From a bacterium (lineage in GTDB: Bacteria; Krumholzibacteriota; Krumholzibacteriia; LZORAL124-64-63): 64,000 nt of DNA. The notes under the pieces are model-generated. The model ran no database searches, was not told the origin of the DNA, and saw nothing but the letters and a program-made list of their open reading frames with translations. Shown piece after piece: positions 57,101 to 64,000 of the stretch (positions are counted from its first letter, which is position 1; every line of letters begins with the position of its first letter). The stretch is taken from the NCBI GenBank assembly GCA_016719645.1, contig JADJYS010000036.1:1-64000 (forward strand), in the 5' to 3' direction. The position numbers and the translations under genes were made by a program.

Positions 57101-58888
57101 ATGACACGCACCGTCCGCATCGGCAACGCCGGCGGTTACTGGGGCGACGACGTCCGCGCCCTGCGCCGCCAGCTCGAGGGCGGACCGCTGGACTACGTCT
57201 CCCTGGACTACCTGGCCGAAGTCACGATGTCCATCCTGCAGCGCCAGCGCGCGAAAGACCCCGCGCTCGGCTACGCGACCGACTTCGTCGACCAGATGCG
57301 CGACTGCCTGCCGCTGCTGATGGAGACCGGCGCGACGGTCATCACCAACGCGGGCGGCGTGAACCCCGAGGGCCTGGGCCGCAAGCTCGTGGAAGTGGCC
57401 CGGGAGCAGGGCCTGCGCCTGAAGGTGGGCGTGGTCTCCGGCGACGACATCCTGGGCCGGCTGGCGGAGCTGCGCGACGGCGGCGACCCCCTGGACAACA
57501 TGGAGACGGGCGACCCCCTGGCGCCGCACCTCTCCCGCGTGTCCGCCGCCAACGTCTACCTCGGCGCCGAGCCCGTCGTGCGGGCGCTGGAGATGGGCTG
57601 CCGGGTCGTGGTCACCGGCCGGGTGACCGACACCGGCATCACGCTGGCGCCGCTGATCCACGAGTTCGGCTGGGACGAGGACGACTGGGACCGCCTGGCC
57701 GCGGGCATCGTCGCCGGCCACGTCATCGAGTGCGGGACCCAGGCCACCGGCGGCAACCTCACCGACTGGCGCGACGTGCCCACCTACGACCGCATCGGCT
57801 ACCCGATCGTCGAGGTGTCTCCGGACGGGTCCTTCGTCGTGACCAAGCACCCCCGCACCGGCGGGCTCGTCAGCGAGAAGACCGTCAAGGAACAGCTGGT
57901 CTACGAGATGGGCGACCCCCGCTCCTACATCTCCCCGGACGTCATCGCCCGCTTCGACACCATCCGCCTGGAGGACCTCGGCCGCGACCGGGTGCGCGTC
58001 TCGGGCGTGCGCGGGGTGCCGCGGCCCGAGAACTTCAAGGTCTCGATGGCCTACCAGGACGGCTGGAAGGCCGTCGGCACCATCCTGGTCAGCGGGCCCG
58101 AGGCCACGGCCAAGGCCGAGACCCTCGCGCGCGCCTTCTGGAAACGCGTCGGCCACCGCTTCGCCGCGACCCACACCTCGGTCGTGGGCACCGGCTCGAT
58201 CTGGCCCGAAACGCTCGGCCGCTGCGAGACCGACGAGGTGCTGCTGCGCCTGGGCGTCCGCGACCACGACCGCGCCAAGGTCCACGACTTCGGGATGGTG
58301 CTGCCGACGATGATCCTCTCGGGCCCCTCGGGCCTGGCGGTGACCGGCGGGCGGCCGAAGCCGTCGGAGGTCGTGGCCTACTGGCCCGCCCTGATCCGCC
58401 GCAGCAGCGTCGCGGCCAACATCACCGCCCTGGACACCCACGGCCCCGAGCGCCGCGAGGTCCTCGCCTTCACGGACCCGCCGCCGCCGCGCCTCGGCGC
58501 GACCGTCGCGGCCGCCAAGGCGCCGCCCCCGCCCGCCGCCGGCGGCCGCACGCGCCGCGTGAAGCTGCGCGCGCTGGCCTACGCGCGCTCCGGCGACAAG
58601 GGCGACACCTGCAACATCGGCGTGCTGTGCCGCAGCCCCGAGCTGTACGCCTGGCTGCGCGGCGAGCTGAAGCCGGCCGTGGTGCGGCGCTTCTTCAAGG
58701 GCATCGTGCTGGGGCGGGTCACGCGCCACGAGGCGCCCAACCTGCTGGCCCTGAACTTCCTGCTGGAGCGGACCCTGGGCGGCGGCGGCACCGTGTCGCT
58801 GATGCTGGACCCGCAGGGCAAGACGCTGTCGCAGGCCCTGCTGGAGATGGAGCTGGACGTGCCGGCCCGGCTCGTGCCGCGGGCGTGA
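57101..58888 (+). CDS. AtuA-like protein (DUF1446)
   Basis: It starts VRIGNAGGYWGDDVRALRRQ and contains LDYLAEVTMSILQRQRAKDP, TNAGGVNPEG, VTGRVTDTGITLAPLIHEFG and GTQATGGNLTDW. The C-terminal domain AYARSGDKGDTCNIGVLCRS is the AtuA-like ferredoxin fold. 595 residues with both domains fused. AtuA is linked to acyclic terpene or related catabolism, but its reaction is unknown. ATG 57101 with GGGAG. Confidence 0.88.
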   Translation: MTRTVRIGNAGGYWGDDVRALRRQLEGGPLDYVSLDYLAEVTMSILQRQRAKDPALGYATDFVDQMRDCLPLLMETGATVITNAGGVNPEGLGRKLVEVAREQGLRLKVGVVSGDDILGRLAELRDGGDPLDNMETGDPLAPHLSRVSAANVYLGAEPVVRALEMGCRVVVTGRVTDTGITLAPLIHEFGWDEDDWDRLAAGIVAGHVIECGTQATGGNLTDWRDVPTYDRIGYPIVEVSPDGSFVVTKHPRTGGLVSEKTVKEQLVYEMGDPRSYISPDVIARFDTIRLEDLGRDRVRVSGVRGVPRPENFKVSMAYQDGWKAVGTILVSGPEATAKAETLARAFWKRVGHRFAATHTSVVGTGSIWPETLGRCETDEVLLRLGVRDHDRAKVHDFGMVLPTMILSGPSGLAVTGGRPKPSEVVAYWPALIRRSSVAANITALDTHGPERREVLAFTDPPPPRLGATVAAAKAPPPPAAGGRTRRVKLRALAYARSGDKGDTCNIGVLCRSPELYAWLRGELKPAVVRRFFKGIVLGRVTRHEAPNLLALNFLLERTLGGGGTVSLMLDPQGKTLSQALLEMELDVPARLVPRA

Positions 58889-58892
58889 CGCC

Positions 58893-59711
58893 GTGCAGGA
58901 CCTCGTCGTCGCCGGCCTGTTCGCCTACCCGCTGAAGGCCGCGCGCGCGGTGCCGCTGACCGAGGCCGTGGCGCTGGCCCGCGGCCTGCGCCGCGACCGC
59001 TGCTGGCTGCTGGTCGCCCAGTCCGGCGATCCGGTCATGCTGAAGTCCCACCCCCGGCTCGCCACCGTGGCGATCGGCCTCGACGGCGAGACGCTGGTCG
59101 TCACCGGCGGCGACAGCCCGCCCCTGCACGTCCCCCCGCCGCCCGCGAGCGCGGTCCCGCTGCCGGTCACCGTCAAGCGCCGCACGCTCGCGGCCAGGGT
59201 CGCCGCACCCGCGGCCAACCGCTATTTCAGCGAGCTGCTGGGCGAAGCGGTCTGGCTCGCGCACCTGGCGCGCGACGCGGCGCCGGCGGACGGGCCCACC
59301 GCCGCCGATCCCGCGGTCAGCGACGGCCTCGCCGGATCGGCGCCCTACCTGATCTGCTGCGAGGCGTCGCTCACGGACCTCAACCGCCGGCTCGCCGCGC
59401 GCGGCGAAGCGCCCGTCGGCATGGACCGCTTCCGGGCCAACCTGGTGATCCGCGGGGGCGAGCCCTTCGCGGAGGACGGGTGGCGGCGGCTGCGCGCCGG
59501 CGCGGCCGAGTTCGAGATCCTGCGCCCGTGCCCGCGCTGCCCCAACACGACGGTCGATCCCCTGACCGGGGAGGTCGGACCGGAGCCCCTGCGCACGCTC
59601 GAGGAGTACCGCACGCGGGACGGCGGCGTGATGTTCGGCGTGTTCGCGCGCGTGGTGCGCGAGGGGACGATCCGCCCCGGCGACGCCGCGTACGCGGAGG
59701 CACGGACGTGA
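58893..59711 (+). CDS. MOSC-domain protein, first of a tandem pair
   Basis: An N-terminal MOSC_N beta-barrel (LVVAGLFAYPLKAARAVPL, RCWLLVAQSG) and a MOSC domain (GMDRFRANLVIRGGEPFAED, RPCPRCPNTTVDPLTGEVG). The conserved cysteine is in PRCPNTTVD. 272 residues. YcbX and mARC relatives bind the molybdenum cofactor and reduce N-hydroxylated compounds. GTG 58893 lies only four bases past the AtuA stop. Overlaps the second MOSC gene. Confidence 0.86.
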   Translation: MQDLVVAGLFAYPLKAARAVPLTEAVALARGLRRDRCWLLVAQSGDPVMLKSHPRLATVAIGLDGETLVVTGGDSPPLHVPPPPASAVPLPVTVKRRTLAARVAAPAANRYFSELLGEAVWLAHLARDAAPADGPTAADPAVSDGLAGSAPYLICCEASLTDLNRRLAARGEAPVGMDRFRANLVIRGGEPFAEDGWRRLRAGAAEFEILRPCPRCPNTTVDPLTGEVGPEPLRTLEEYRTRDGGVMFGVFARVVREGTIRPGDAAYAEART

Positions 59712-60577
59712 GCGGCCTGACGCTGTCGGGCCTCTGCGTCTACCCCCTGAAATCCGCCCGCGGCTGCGCCCTGACCGCAGCAGAGGTGCGGATGCGGGGC
59801 CTGCGCGGCGACCGCCGCTGGCAGCTCGTGGACGCCGACGGCCGCTTCGTGAGCCAGCGCTCGCACCCCCGGCTGGCGCGTCTCGCCGCGCATCTCGACG
59901 GCGAGGTCCTGCGGTTGAGCGCGGACGGGTGCGGGGAAATCCGGGTGCCGCCGCCCGACCCCGGCGGTCCCCGCACGACGGTGGAGATCTGGCAGGACCA
60001 GGTCGACGCCCTGACGGCCGGCGCGGACGCCGGCGCCTGGCTCTCGCGCTTCCTCGGCGAGCCCGTGGGCCTGGTCTTCATGGATGCCGCCGCGCGCCGT
60101 CCCGCGCGGCTCGCGCCCGAGGTCGCGGTCAGCTTCGCCGACGGCTACCCCTACCTGCTGGCCTGCGAGTCCTCGCTGGCCGACCTCAACGCGAGGATCG
60201 TGGCGAACGGCGGCGAGGCGGTCGGGATGGACCGCTTCCGCCCCAACCTCGTGGTCCGGGGCGGCGACGCCTTCGACGAAGACCGGTGGCGCCGGCTGCG
60301 CATCGGCGCCGTCACGTTCGAGGTGATCAAGCCCTGCGCCCGCTGCGTCGTCACCACGACCGACCAGGCCACGGGCGAGCGCGGCCACGAGCCGCTGCGC
60401 ACGCTCGCCGCCTACCGGCGCCGCGGCGAGGGCGTCGACTTCGGCCTGAATCTCGTCGCCCGCGGCGAGGGGGTCCTGCGGCTGGGGGATGCGGTCGCGA
60501 TCCTGCCGTGCGGGGATCGAGGAGCCGGCCGGAATCACCGCTCTCTCCGGAGGCCTTCCTCATGCGCACGTTCCTGA
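59708..60577 (+). CDS. MOSC-domain protein, second of a tandem pair
   Basis: The same architecture as its neighbour: LTLSGLCVYPLKSARGCALT, GLRGDRRWQLVDADGRFVSQ, GMDRFRPNLVVRGGDAFDED and the cofactor-cysteine region KPCARCVVTTTDQATGERG. 289 residues. GTG 59708 overlaps the previous stop. It is more canonical than the first copy (PNLVV, CxxT), so the first may be the diverged paralogue. There is no 2Fe-2S domain, so an electron donor must be separate. Confidence 0.87.
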   Translation: MSGLTLSGLCVYPLKSARGCALTAAEVRMRGLRGDRRWQLVDADGRFVSQRSHPRLARLAAHLDGEVLRLSADGCGEIRVPPPDPGGPRTTVEIWQDQVDALTAGADAGAWLSRFLGEPVGLVFMDAAARRPARLAPEVAVSFADGYPYLLACESSLADLNARIVANGGEAVGMDRFRPNLVVRGGDAFDEDRWRRLRIGAVTFEVIKPCARCVVTTTDQATGERGHEPLRTLAAYRRRGEGVDFGLNLVARGEGVLRLGDAVAILPCGDRGAGRNHRSLRRPSSCARS

Positions 60578-61083
60578 TCCTGATCGGATGCCTCGCCTTC
60601 GCCGCGCCCTCGCGGGCCGAGACCCCGCCGACCGGCGCCTTCTCCTTCGCGGTCGAGGCGACGGTGACCGCGACCCCGGCCGCGGCCTTCGACGCCGCCA
60701 CCGGCGACATCTCCGGCTGGTGGGACCACACCATGTCCGACCACCCCGTGCGCCTGGTCGTCGAACCGAAGCCCGGCGGCGCCTTCCTGGAGGTCTTCGA
60801 CGAGAGCGGCGACGGCGTCCGCCACGCCGCGGTGACCTACGCGCGCCGCGGCGAGAAGCTGCGCTACGAGGGACCGATGGGCCTGGCCGGCTACGCCATC
60901 AACATGGTCACCACCTGGACCTTCGCCGACGCCGGCGAGGGGCGCACGCGGGTGCGGGTCGAGGTCCACGCCGCCGGCGAGATCCTCGCGGGCTGGCCGG
61001 AGATTGTGGAGCAGACGTGGCAGCACTTCCTGCTGAAGCGGTACGTGCCGTACGTGGAGGGCGGGTGCCGGCCGCTGAAGTGA
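60562..61083 (+). CDS. Exported SRPBCC/START-fold protein
   Basis: A signal peptide (MRTFLILIGCLAFAAPSRA) is followed by a polyketide-cyclase-like ligand-binding fold: FAVEATVTATPAAAFDAATG, WWDHTMSDHPVRLVVEPKPG, LEVFDESGD and VTTWTFADAGEGRTRVRVEV. 173 residues. ATG 60562 with CCGGAGG, overlapping the end of the MOSC gene by 16 bases. A periplasmic lipid-binding role is plausible but unproven. Confidence 0.8.
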   Translation: MRTFLILIGCLAFAAPSRAETPPTGAFSFAVEATVTATPAAAFDAATGDISGWWDHTMSDHPVRLVVEPKPGGAFLEVFDESGDGVRHAAVTYARRGEKLRYEGPMGLAGYAINMVTTWTFADAGEGRTRVRVEVHAAGEILAGWPEIVEQTWQHFLLKRYVPYVEGGCRPLK

Positions 61084-61220
61084 CGGCGCCGCCCGGCGGG
61101 GGGTTGTCAGCCGCGTCCCGATCCCGTATCATCGAAGTCGGGACTCGCCGTCGAGCTTCCGTGCGAGGATGTCGCCCCGACGACGGCGGCGCAATTCAAC
61201 GATCTCGCGGGAGGGCCAAG

Positions 61221-61664
61221 ATGCGCGGATCGCTTCGAGCCATGTTCGTGACCATCCTGTTGGTCCTGGCGGCCACCACGGCCGTCGCCCAGTTGACCGT
61301 CACCACCAACGACTGGGTGTACACCACCTTCGACGTCGTGACGATCACCGTCCACAACGCCGGCCCGAGCCAGGCCCTCTTCGCCTCCTCCCCGCCCTGC
61401 GTCATCTACCGGCTCGACACGCAGGAGTGCGTGTACGGCTGCTTCGGGCTGCCGGTGCTCTGGGAGATGGGCGTCGGGGAGACGATCGCGGTCGAGTACG
61501 ACCCCTACGAGGACGCCGTCCCCGACCCGCTCGGCTGGTACCGGGTGGAACTCACCGGGGTCTCGAGCGACCCCGGCAGCATCCTGCAGTGCGACTACCG
61601 CCTGGTGGAGGTCGTGCCCAACGGCGACGACTCCTGGGGCGGCGTGAAGGCCCTGTACCGATAG
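61221..61664 (+). CDS. Small exported Ig-like protein with LYR tail
   Basis: A signal peptide (MRGSLRAMFVTILLVLAATTAVA) precedes a single beta-sandwich (LTVTTNDWVYTTFDVVTITV, HNAGPSQALFASSPPCVIYR) like BsuPI-type intracellular proteinase inhibitor folds. The tail DDSWGGVKALYR follows immediately. 147 residues. ATG 61221 with GGGAGGG. Two Cys in ECVYGCFG could form a disulfide. Function unknown. Confidence 0.8.
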   Translation: MRGSLRAMFVTILLVLAATTAVAQLTVTTNDWVYTTFDVVTITVHNAGPSQALFASSPPCVIYRLDTQECVYGCFGLPVLWEMGVGETIAVEYDPYEDAVPDPLGWYRVELTGVSSDPGSILQCDYRLVEVVPNGDDSWGGVKALYR

Positions 61665-61685
61665 GCCCCCCGAACCCAAACGCGA

Positions 61686-61709
61686 ACGGGAGCCGCCGCC
61701 GGCTCCCGT
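61686..61709 (+). terminator. Terminator-like hairpin
   Basis: A 9-bp stem (61686-61694 with 61701-61709), loop GCCGCC, lies 22 bases after the LYR-tail gene. Followed by CGTCGTTG. It may also end the convergent aminotransferase transcript. Confidence 0.55.
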
Positions 61710-61739
61710 CGTCGTTGATGCCGGCCGGCGGGCCGCGCC

Positions 61740-63071
61740 TCAGCCCGCCCGCTTGCGCTCGTACTGCCGCAGCAGGTCGGCGAACAGCTCCGGGATCATC
61801 GCCATGCGCTCGGGGGTCTCGACGTAGGCCACGCGCATCTGGGTGCGGCCGGGGTTGGGCTCGCCCGCCGGCACGCTGTAGAAGCCGGCCATCGGGGCCG
61901 TCAGCACGGTGAGCGCCTTGCCGCCGACGTCGACCTTCCCCTCGGCCGCGCACCACAGGACGAAGTCCAGGGCGTCGAAGCCGCCGGCCACCACGTTGCG
62001 CACGTCCAGCACCGAGTAGATGGCGGCGTCGGGGCTCGAGACGATCACCCCGGGCAGGGCGGCGCGCATGCGCGAGGTGAAGTCGAAGAGCATGCCGCGG
62101 TAGTAGTCGCGCTGCTTCCCGTACCAGGCGCGCAGCGTCGCGTGGTCCTCGTGGGCCACCGCGCCGAAGATGTACTGCCCGATCACGCTGCTGCACAGGC
62201 TGACGGTGTGCTCGGCGATGGCCTTGCGGTGGAACTGCTCGTTGTCGGTGACCAGGGCGCCGATGCGCAGGCCGCAGGCGTTCCAGACCTTCGAGGTGGT
62301 CTCGATGCCGATGCGGCGGCCGGTGATGCCGGGGGCGTCGGCCTCGGTCAGGCCCCAGACGCTCGCGCAGCGGCCGCCGGTGTAGTACAGCTCGCGGTAG
62401 GCCTCGTCGCAGACGAGCCACAGGTTGTGCTTCACCGCGAGGCGGGCCAGGGCGACCAGCGCCGCGTGGTCGTAGTACTGGCCGGTCGGGTTGTCGTAGG
62501 GGATCACGACCATCGCGCGGGGCCGCTTCTCCTGGATGACCCGCTCGATCTGCGCGGGGTCGGGCAGGGAGAACTTGCCGTCCGCGCCCAGGGTGCGCTG
62601 CACCGAGCAGGTGGCGCGGCCGAGGCGCTGGCAGAGCGTCTTGTAGTTCGTGTAGGCGGCGTCGATCAGCAGCAGCGGGGCCTCGTCGGTGCCGGCGGGG
62701 CCGCAGACGCCCACGATCAGCAGCTCCATCGCCTGGGTGCCGCCCTCGGTGATGTGGCCGTGCAGGCCGGCCGTCTCGAAGCCGCTGCTGGCGATCACGT
62801 TCAGGAAGGCGTCGACGCACTCCTGGGTGCCGGCGGTCGCGGAGTACTTCACGACGCCGTCGCGGAAGGGGCTCGGCGGCTCGCCGAGGTGGCGCAGGCG
62901 CTCCTGCATGGCCGGGTACATCGGCAGCGAGACGTTGCCGATCGCCACGTTGATCGCCTCGGTCCCGTCGCGGCGCTCGTCGAAGCGGATCTGGGCCATG
63001 CGGATGACCGAGGGCTGGCGTCCGGCGAACTGGGCGGACATCACGGGCGGCTGGGCGGTGGTCGGGTTCAT
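61740..63071 (-). CDS. PLP-dependent aminotransferase class I/II
   Basis: A fold-type I aminotransferase with VVIPYDNPTGQYYD, WLVCDEAYRELYY and the PLP lysine in ETTSKVWNACGLRIGALV. Also AINVAIGNVSLPMYPAMQER near the start and PAGEPNPGRTQMRVAYVETP near the end. 443 residues. ATG 63071 behind AGGAGG is chosen over the longer open frame. Aspartate or a related amino acid is a likely substrate. Divergent from hypA. Confidence 0.9.
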   Translation of the reverse strand: MNPTTAQPPVMSAQFAGRQPSVIRMAQIRFDERRDGTEAINVAIGNVSLPMYPAMQERLRHLGEPPSPFRDGVVKYSATAGTQECVDAFLNVIASSGFETAGLHGHITEGGTQAMELLIVGVCGPAGTDEAPLLLIDAAYTNYKTLCQRLGRATCSVQRTLGADGKFSLPDPAQIERVIQEKRPRAMVVIPYDNPTGQYYDHAALVALARLAVKHNLWLVCDEAYRELYYTGGRCASVWGLTEADAPGITGRRIGIETTSKVWNACGLRIGALVTDNEQFHRKAIAEHTVSLCSSVIGQYIFGAVAHEDHATLRAWYGKQRDYYRGMLFDFTSRMRAALPGVIVSSPDAAIYSVLDVRNVVAGGFDALDFVLWCAAEGKVDVGGKALTVLTAPMAGFYSVPAGEPNPGRTQMRVAYVETPERMAMIPELFADLLRQYERKRAG

Positions 63072-63138
63072 GGGCCCCTCCTGGTGGGTTGGCGGCCCCT
63101 CCAAAGTGCACCCGGGAAGCGCCCGCCGCAAGGTCGGC

Positions 63139-63172
63139 TTGTGATCCCAACCCCAAGTGTTATATTGGGATC
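63139..63172 (+). promoter_or_regulatory. Putative hyp promoter with an overlapping inverted repeat
   Basis: TTGTGA (63139-63144), a 16-base spacer and TATATT (63161-63166). An inverted repeat GATCCCAA (63143-63150) and TTGGGATC (63165-63172) straddles the -10 box and could be an operator. The transcript would have a leader of about 12 bases before ATG 63184. Confidence 0.45.
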
Positions 63173-63183
63173 CGGGAGGCGGC

Positions 63184-63522
63184 ATGCACGAGATGACCCT
63201 GGTCGCCGGCATCCTCGAGATCGCCGGGGAGCGGGCCCGCGAGGCGGGCGCCGCGCGCATCAACACCGTCACGGTGGAGATCGGGCGCCTGGCCGGCGTC
63301 GAGCTGTCCGCGCTGCTCTTCTGCTTCGAGACGGCCCGCCTCGGGACCCTGGCCGCCGGCGCCGAGCTGGCCGTCCGCGAGCTTCCCGGCCGCGGCCGCT
63401 GCCCCGCCTGCGGCGCCGAGACCGAGATCGACTTCTACGCGGCCCTCTGCCCCGCCTGCGGGGGGTGCCTGGAGGTCGTGGGCGGGCGCGAGCTGCGCGT
63501 CGTCAGCATCGACGTCGACTGA
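63184..63522 (+). CDS. hypA: Hydrogenase maturation nickel metallochaperone HypA
   Basis: It begins MHEMTLVAGILE, the nickel-binding N-terminus (MHE), and has a zinc ribbon with two CPAC pairs (RCPACGAETEIDFYAALCPAC). 112 residues, normal length. ATG 63184 with GGGAGG. HypA delivers nickel to NiFe hydrogenase together with HypB, encoded 21 bases downstream. Confidence 0.95.
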   Translation: MHEMTLVAGILEIAGERAREAGAARINTVTVEIGRLAGVELSALLFCFETARLGTLAAGAELAVRELPGRGRCPACGAETEIDFYAALCPACGGCLEVVGGRELRVVSIDVD

Positions 63523-63543
63523 ACCTTGCCCAGGGAGGGCGCC

Positions 63544-64000
63544 ATGTGCGACACGTGCGGCTGCAACCAGCCCCCGGACGCGGTGACCTACCGCAAGCCC
63601 GGCGGGCACGACCATCCCCACCGCCACGGCGACCTGGAACACGCTCATCCGCACGAGCACCCGCATGACCACGGGCACCCGCATGATCACGAGCACCCGC
63701 ACGACCACGACCATCCGCACGACCACGACCACGGCGGCGCCCGCCGCCTGACGGTGGAGCAGGACATCCTGCGGCGCAACGACCTGACGGCCGAGCGCAA
63801 CCGCGGCTGGTTCGAGGGCCGCGGCGTGCTGGCGCTGAACCTGGTGTCGTCGCCCGGGTCCGGCAAGACCTCGCTCCTGGAGCGCACGATCCGCGACCTG
63901 CGGGACGAGATCCCCCTGGCCGTGATCGAGGGCGACCAGCAGACCCTCAACGACGCCGAGCGCATCGCGGCCGCCGGCGCCCCGGTCCTGCAGATCAACA
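63544..64000 (+). CDS. hypB: Hydrogenase nickel-incorporation GTPase HypB (partial)
   Basis: The start MCDTCGCN is the high-affinity nickel CxxCGC motif. A histidine-rich stretch of about 45 residues follows (encoded at 63607-63732 by near-repetitive CAC/CAT codons), then the GTPase P-loop NLVSSPGSGKTSLLER and VIEGDQQTLNDAERI. The window ends before the G3/G4 motifs, so the 3' half is missing. ATG 63544. The His-rich segment suggests nickel storage. It is the second gene of a hyp operon that runs on. Confidence 0.94.
   Translation, partial: MCDTCGCNQPPDAVTYRKPGGHDHPHRHGDLEHAHPHEHPHDHGHPHDHEHPHDHDHPHDHDHGGARRLTVEQDILRRNDLTAERNRGWFEGRGVLALNLVSSPGSGKTSLLERTIRDLRDEIPLAVIEGDQQTLNDAERIAAAGAPVLQIN

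Noticed and set aside
63607..63732. Simple-sequence repeat as an independent element
   Set aside because: The near-repetitive CAC/CAT/GAC pattern encodes the histidine-rich segment of HypB in frame, a common trait of this protein.

Overview
The window is a 64 kb piece of a high-GC (about 70 %) bacterial chromosome, probably from a metagenome-assembled genome. No rRNA or tRNA gene was seen to place it. Several features suggest an uncultured lineage near the FCB superphylum, such as Krumholzibacteriota or Eiseniibacteriota: a secreted GH57 enzyme with a FlgD-like, type-IX-style C-terminus; exported proteins ending in a shared W-x2-V-K-x-L-Y-R tail; Cyc2-like cytochrome-porins; and very GC-rich coding with frequent GTG and TTG starts. 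This placement is inference. Genes are packed in short operons whose junctions often overlap by a few bases.

Region 1 (1 to about 10.8 kb) holds recognisable genes, but nearly all are broken by many single-base frame changes. Each looks like one continuous protein when frames are stitched together. They are an [FeFe]-hydrogenase-like Fe-S protein, an anti-sigma-type ATPase, two DRTGG-domain proteins, an outer-membrane phospholipase A, a zinc alcohol dehydrogenase, a sulfatase and several exported proteins. The density and abrupt end of the lesions suggest low consensus quality at a contig end rather than biological decay.

Region 2 (10.8 to 33 kb) is clean sequence: the GH57/CBM25 enzyme, an ABC-2 exporter, a candidate structured RNA, an OmpR-type two-component pair, a THUMP-like methyltransferase, an isocitrate dehydrogenase with an unusual cysteine-rich insertion, AlaRS, UDP-GlcNAc 2-epimerase, an electron-transfer pair (pentaheme cytochrome plus Cyc2-like cytochrome-porin), two transporters, a choice-of-anchor protein and a metallo-beta-lactamase-fold hydrolase. 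Two copies of a repeat that folds as a three-way junction lie exactly at gene ends (20.3 and 33.0 kb).

Region 3 (33 to 41.6 kb) is a tight minus-strand operon: glnA, yjbQ, then six overlapping genes (membrane protein, processive GT2, bactofilin-like beta-helix protein, polysaccharide deacetylase-like protein, lipoprotein glycosidase-like protein, YaiO-like outer-membrane barrel). The composition parallels synthase-dependent exopolysaccharide systems but matches none of the standard ones, so it is the best candidate for an undescribed multi-gene system here.

Region 4 (41.8 to 64 kb) carries a three-subunit FAD/Fe-S amine dehydrogenase, two convergent exported proteins with the LYR tail, an SDR epimerase, an enoyl-CoA hydratase, a fused LeuC-LeuD dehydratase, a four-gene set (LOG-like, AsnB, ACP, AMP-ligase), DNA polymerase IV, a lipoprotein, a bacilliredoxin, an AtuA-like protein with tandem MOSC proteins, another LYR-tailed protein, an aminotransferase and the start of a hydrogenase-maturation operon (hypA, hypB). 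Five exported proteins in the window end in the same short tail, which may be an undescribed C-terminal sorting or anchoring signal.
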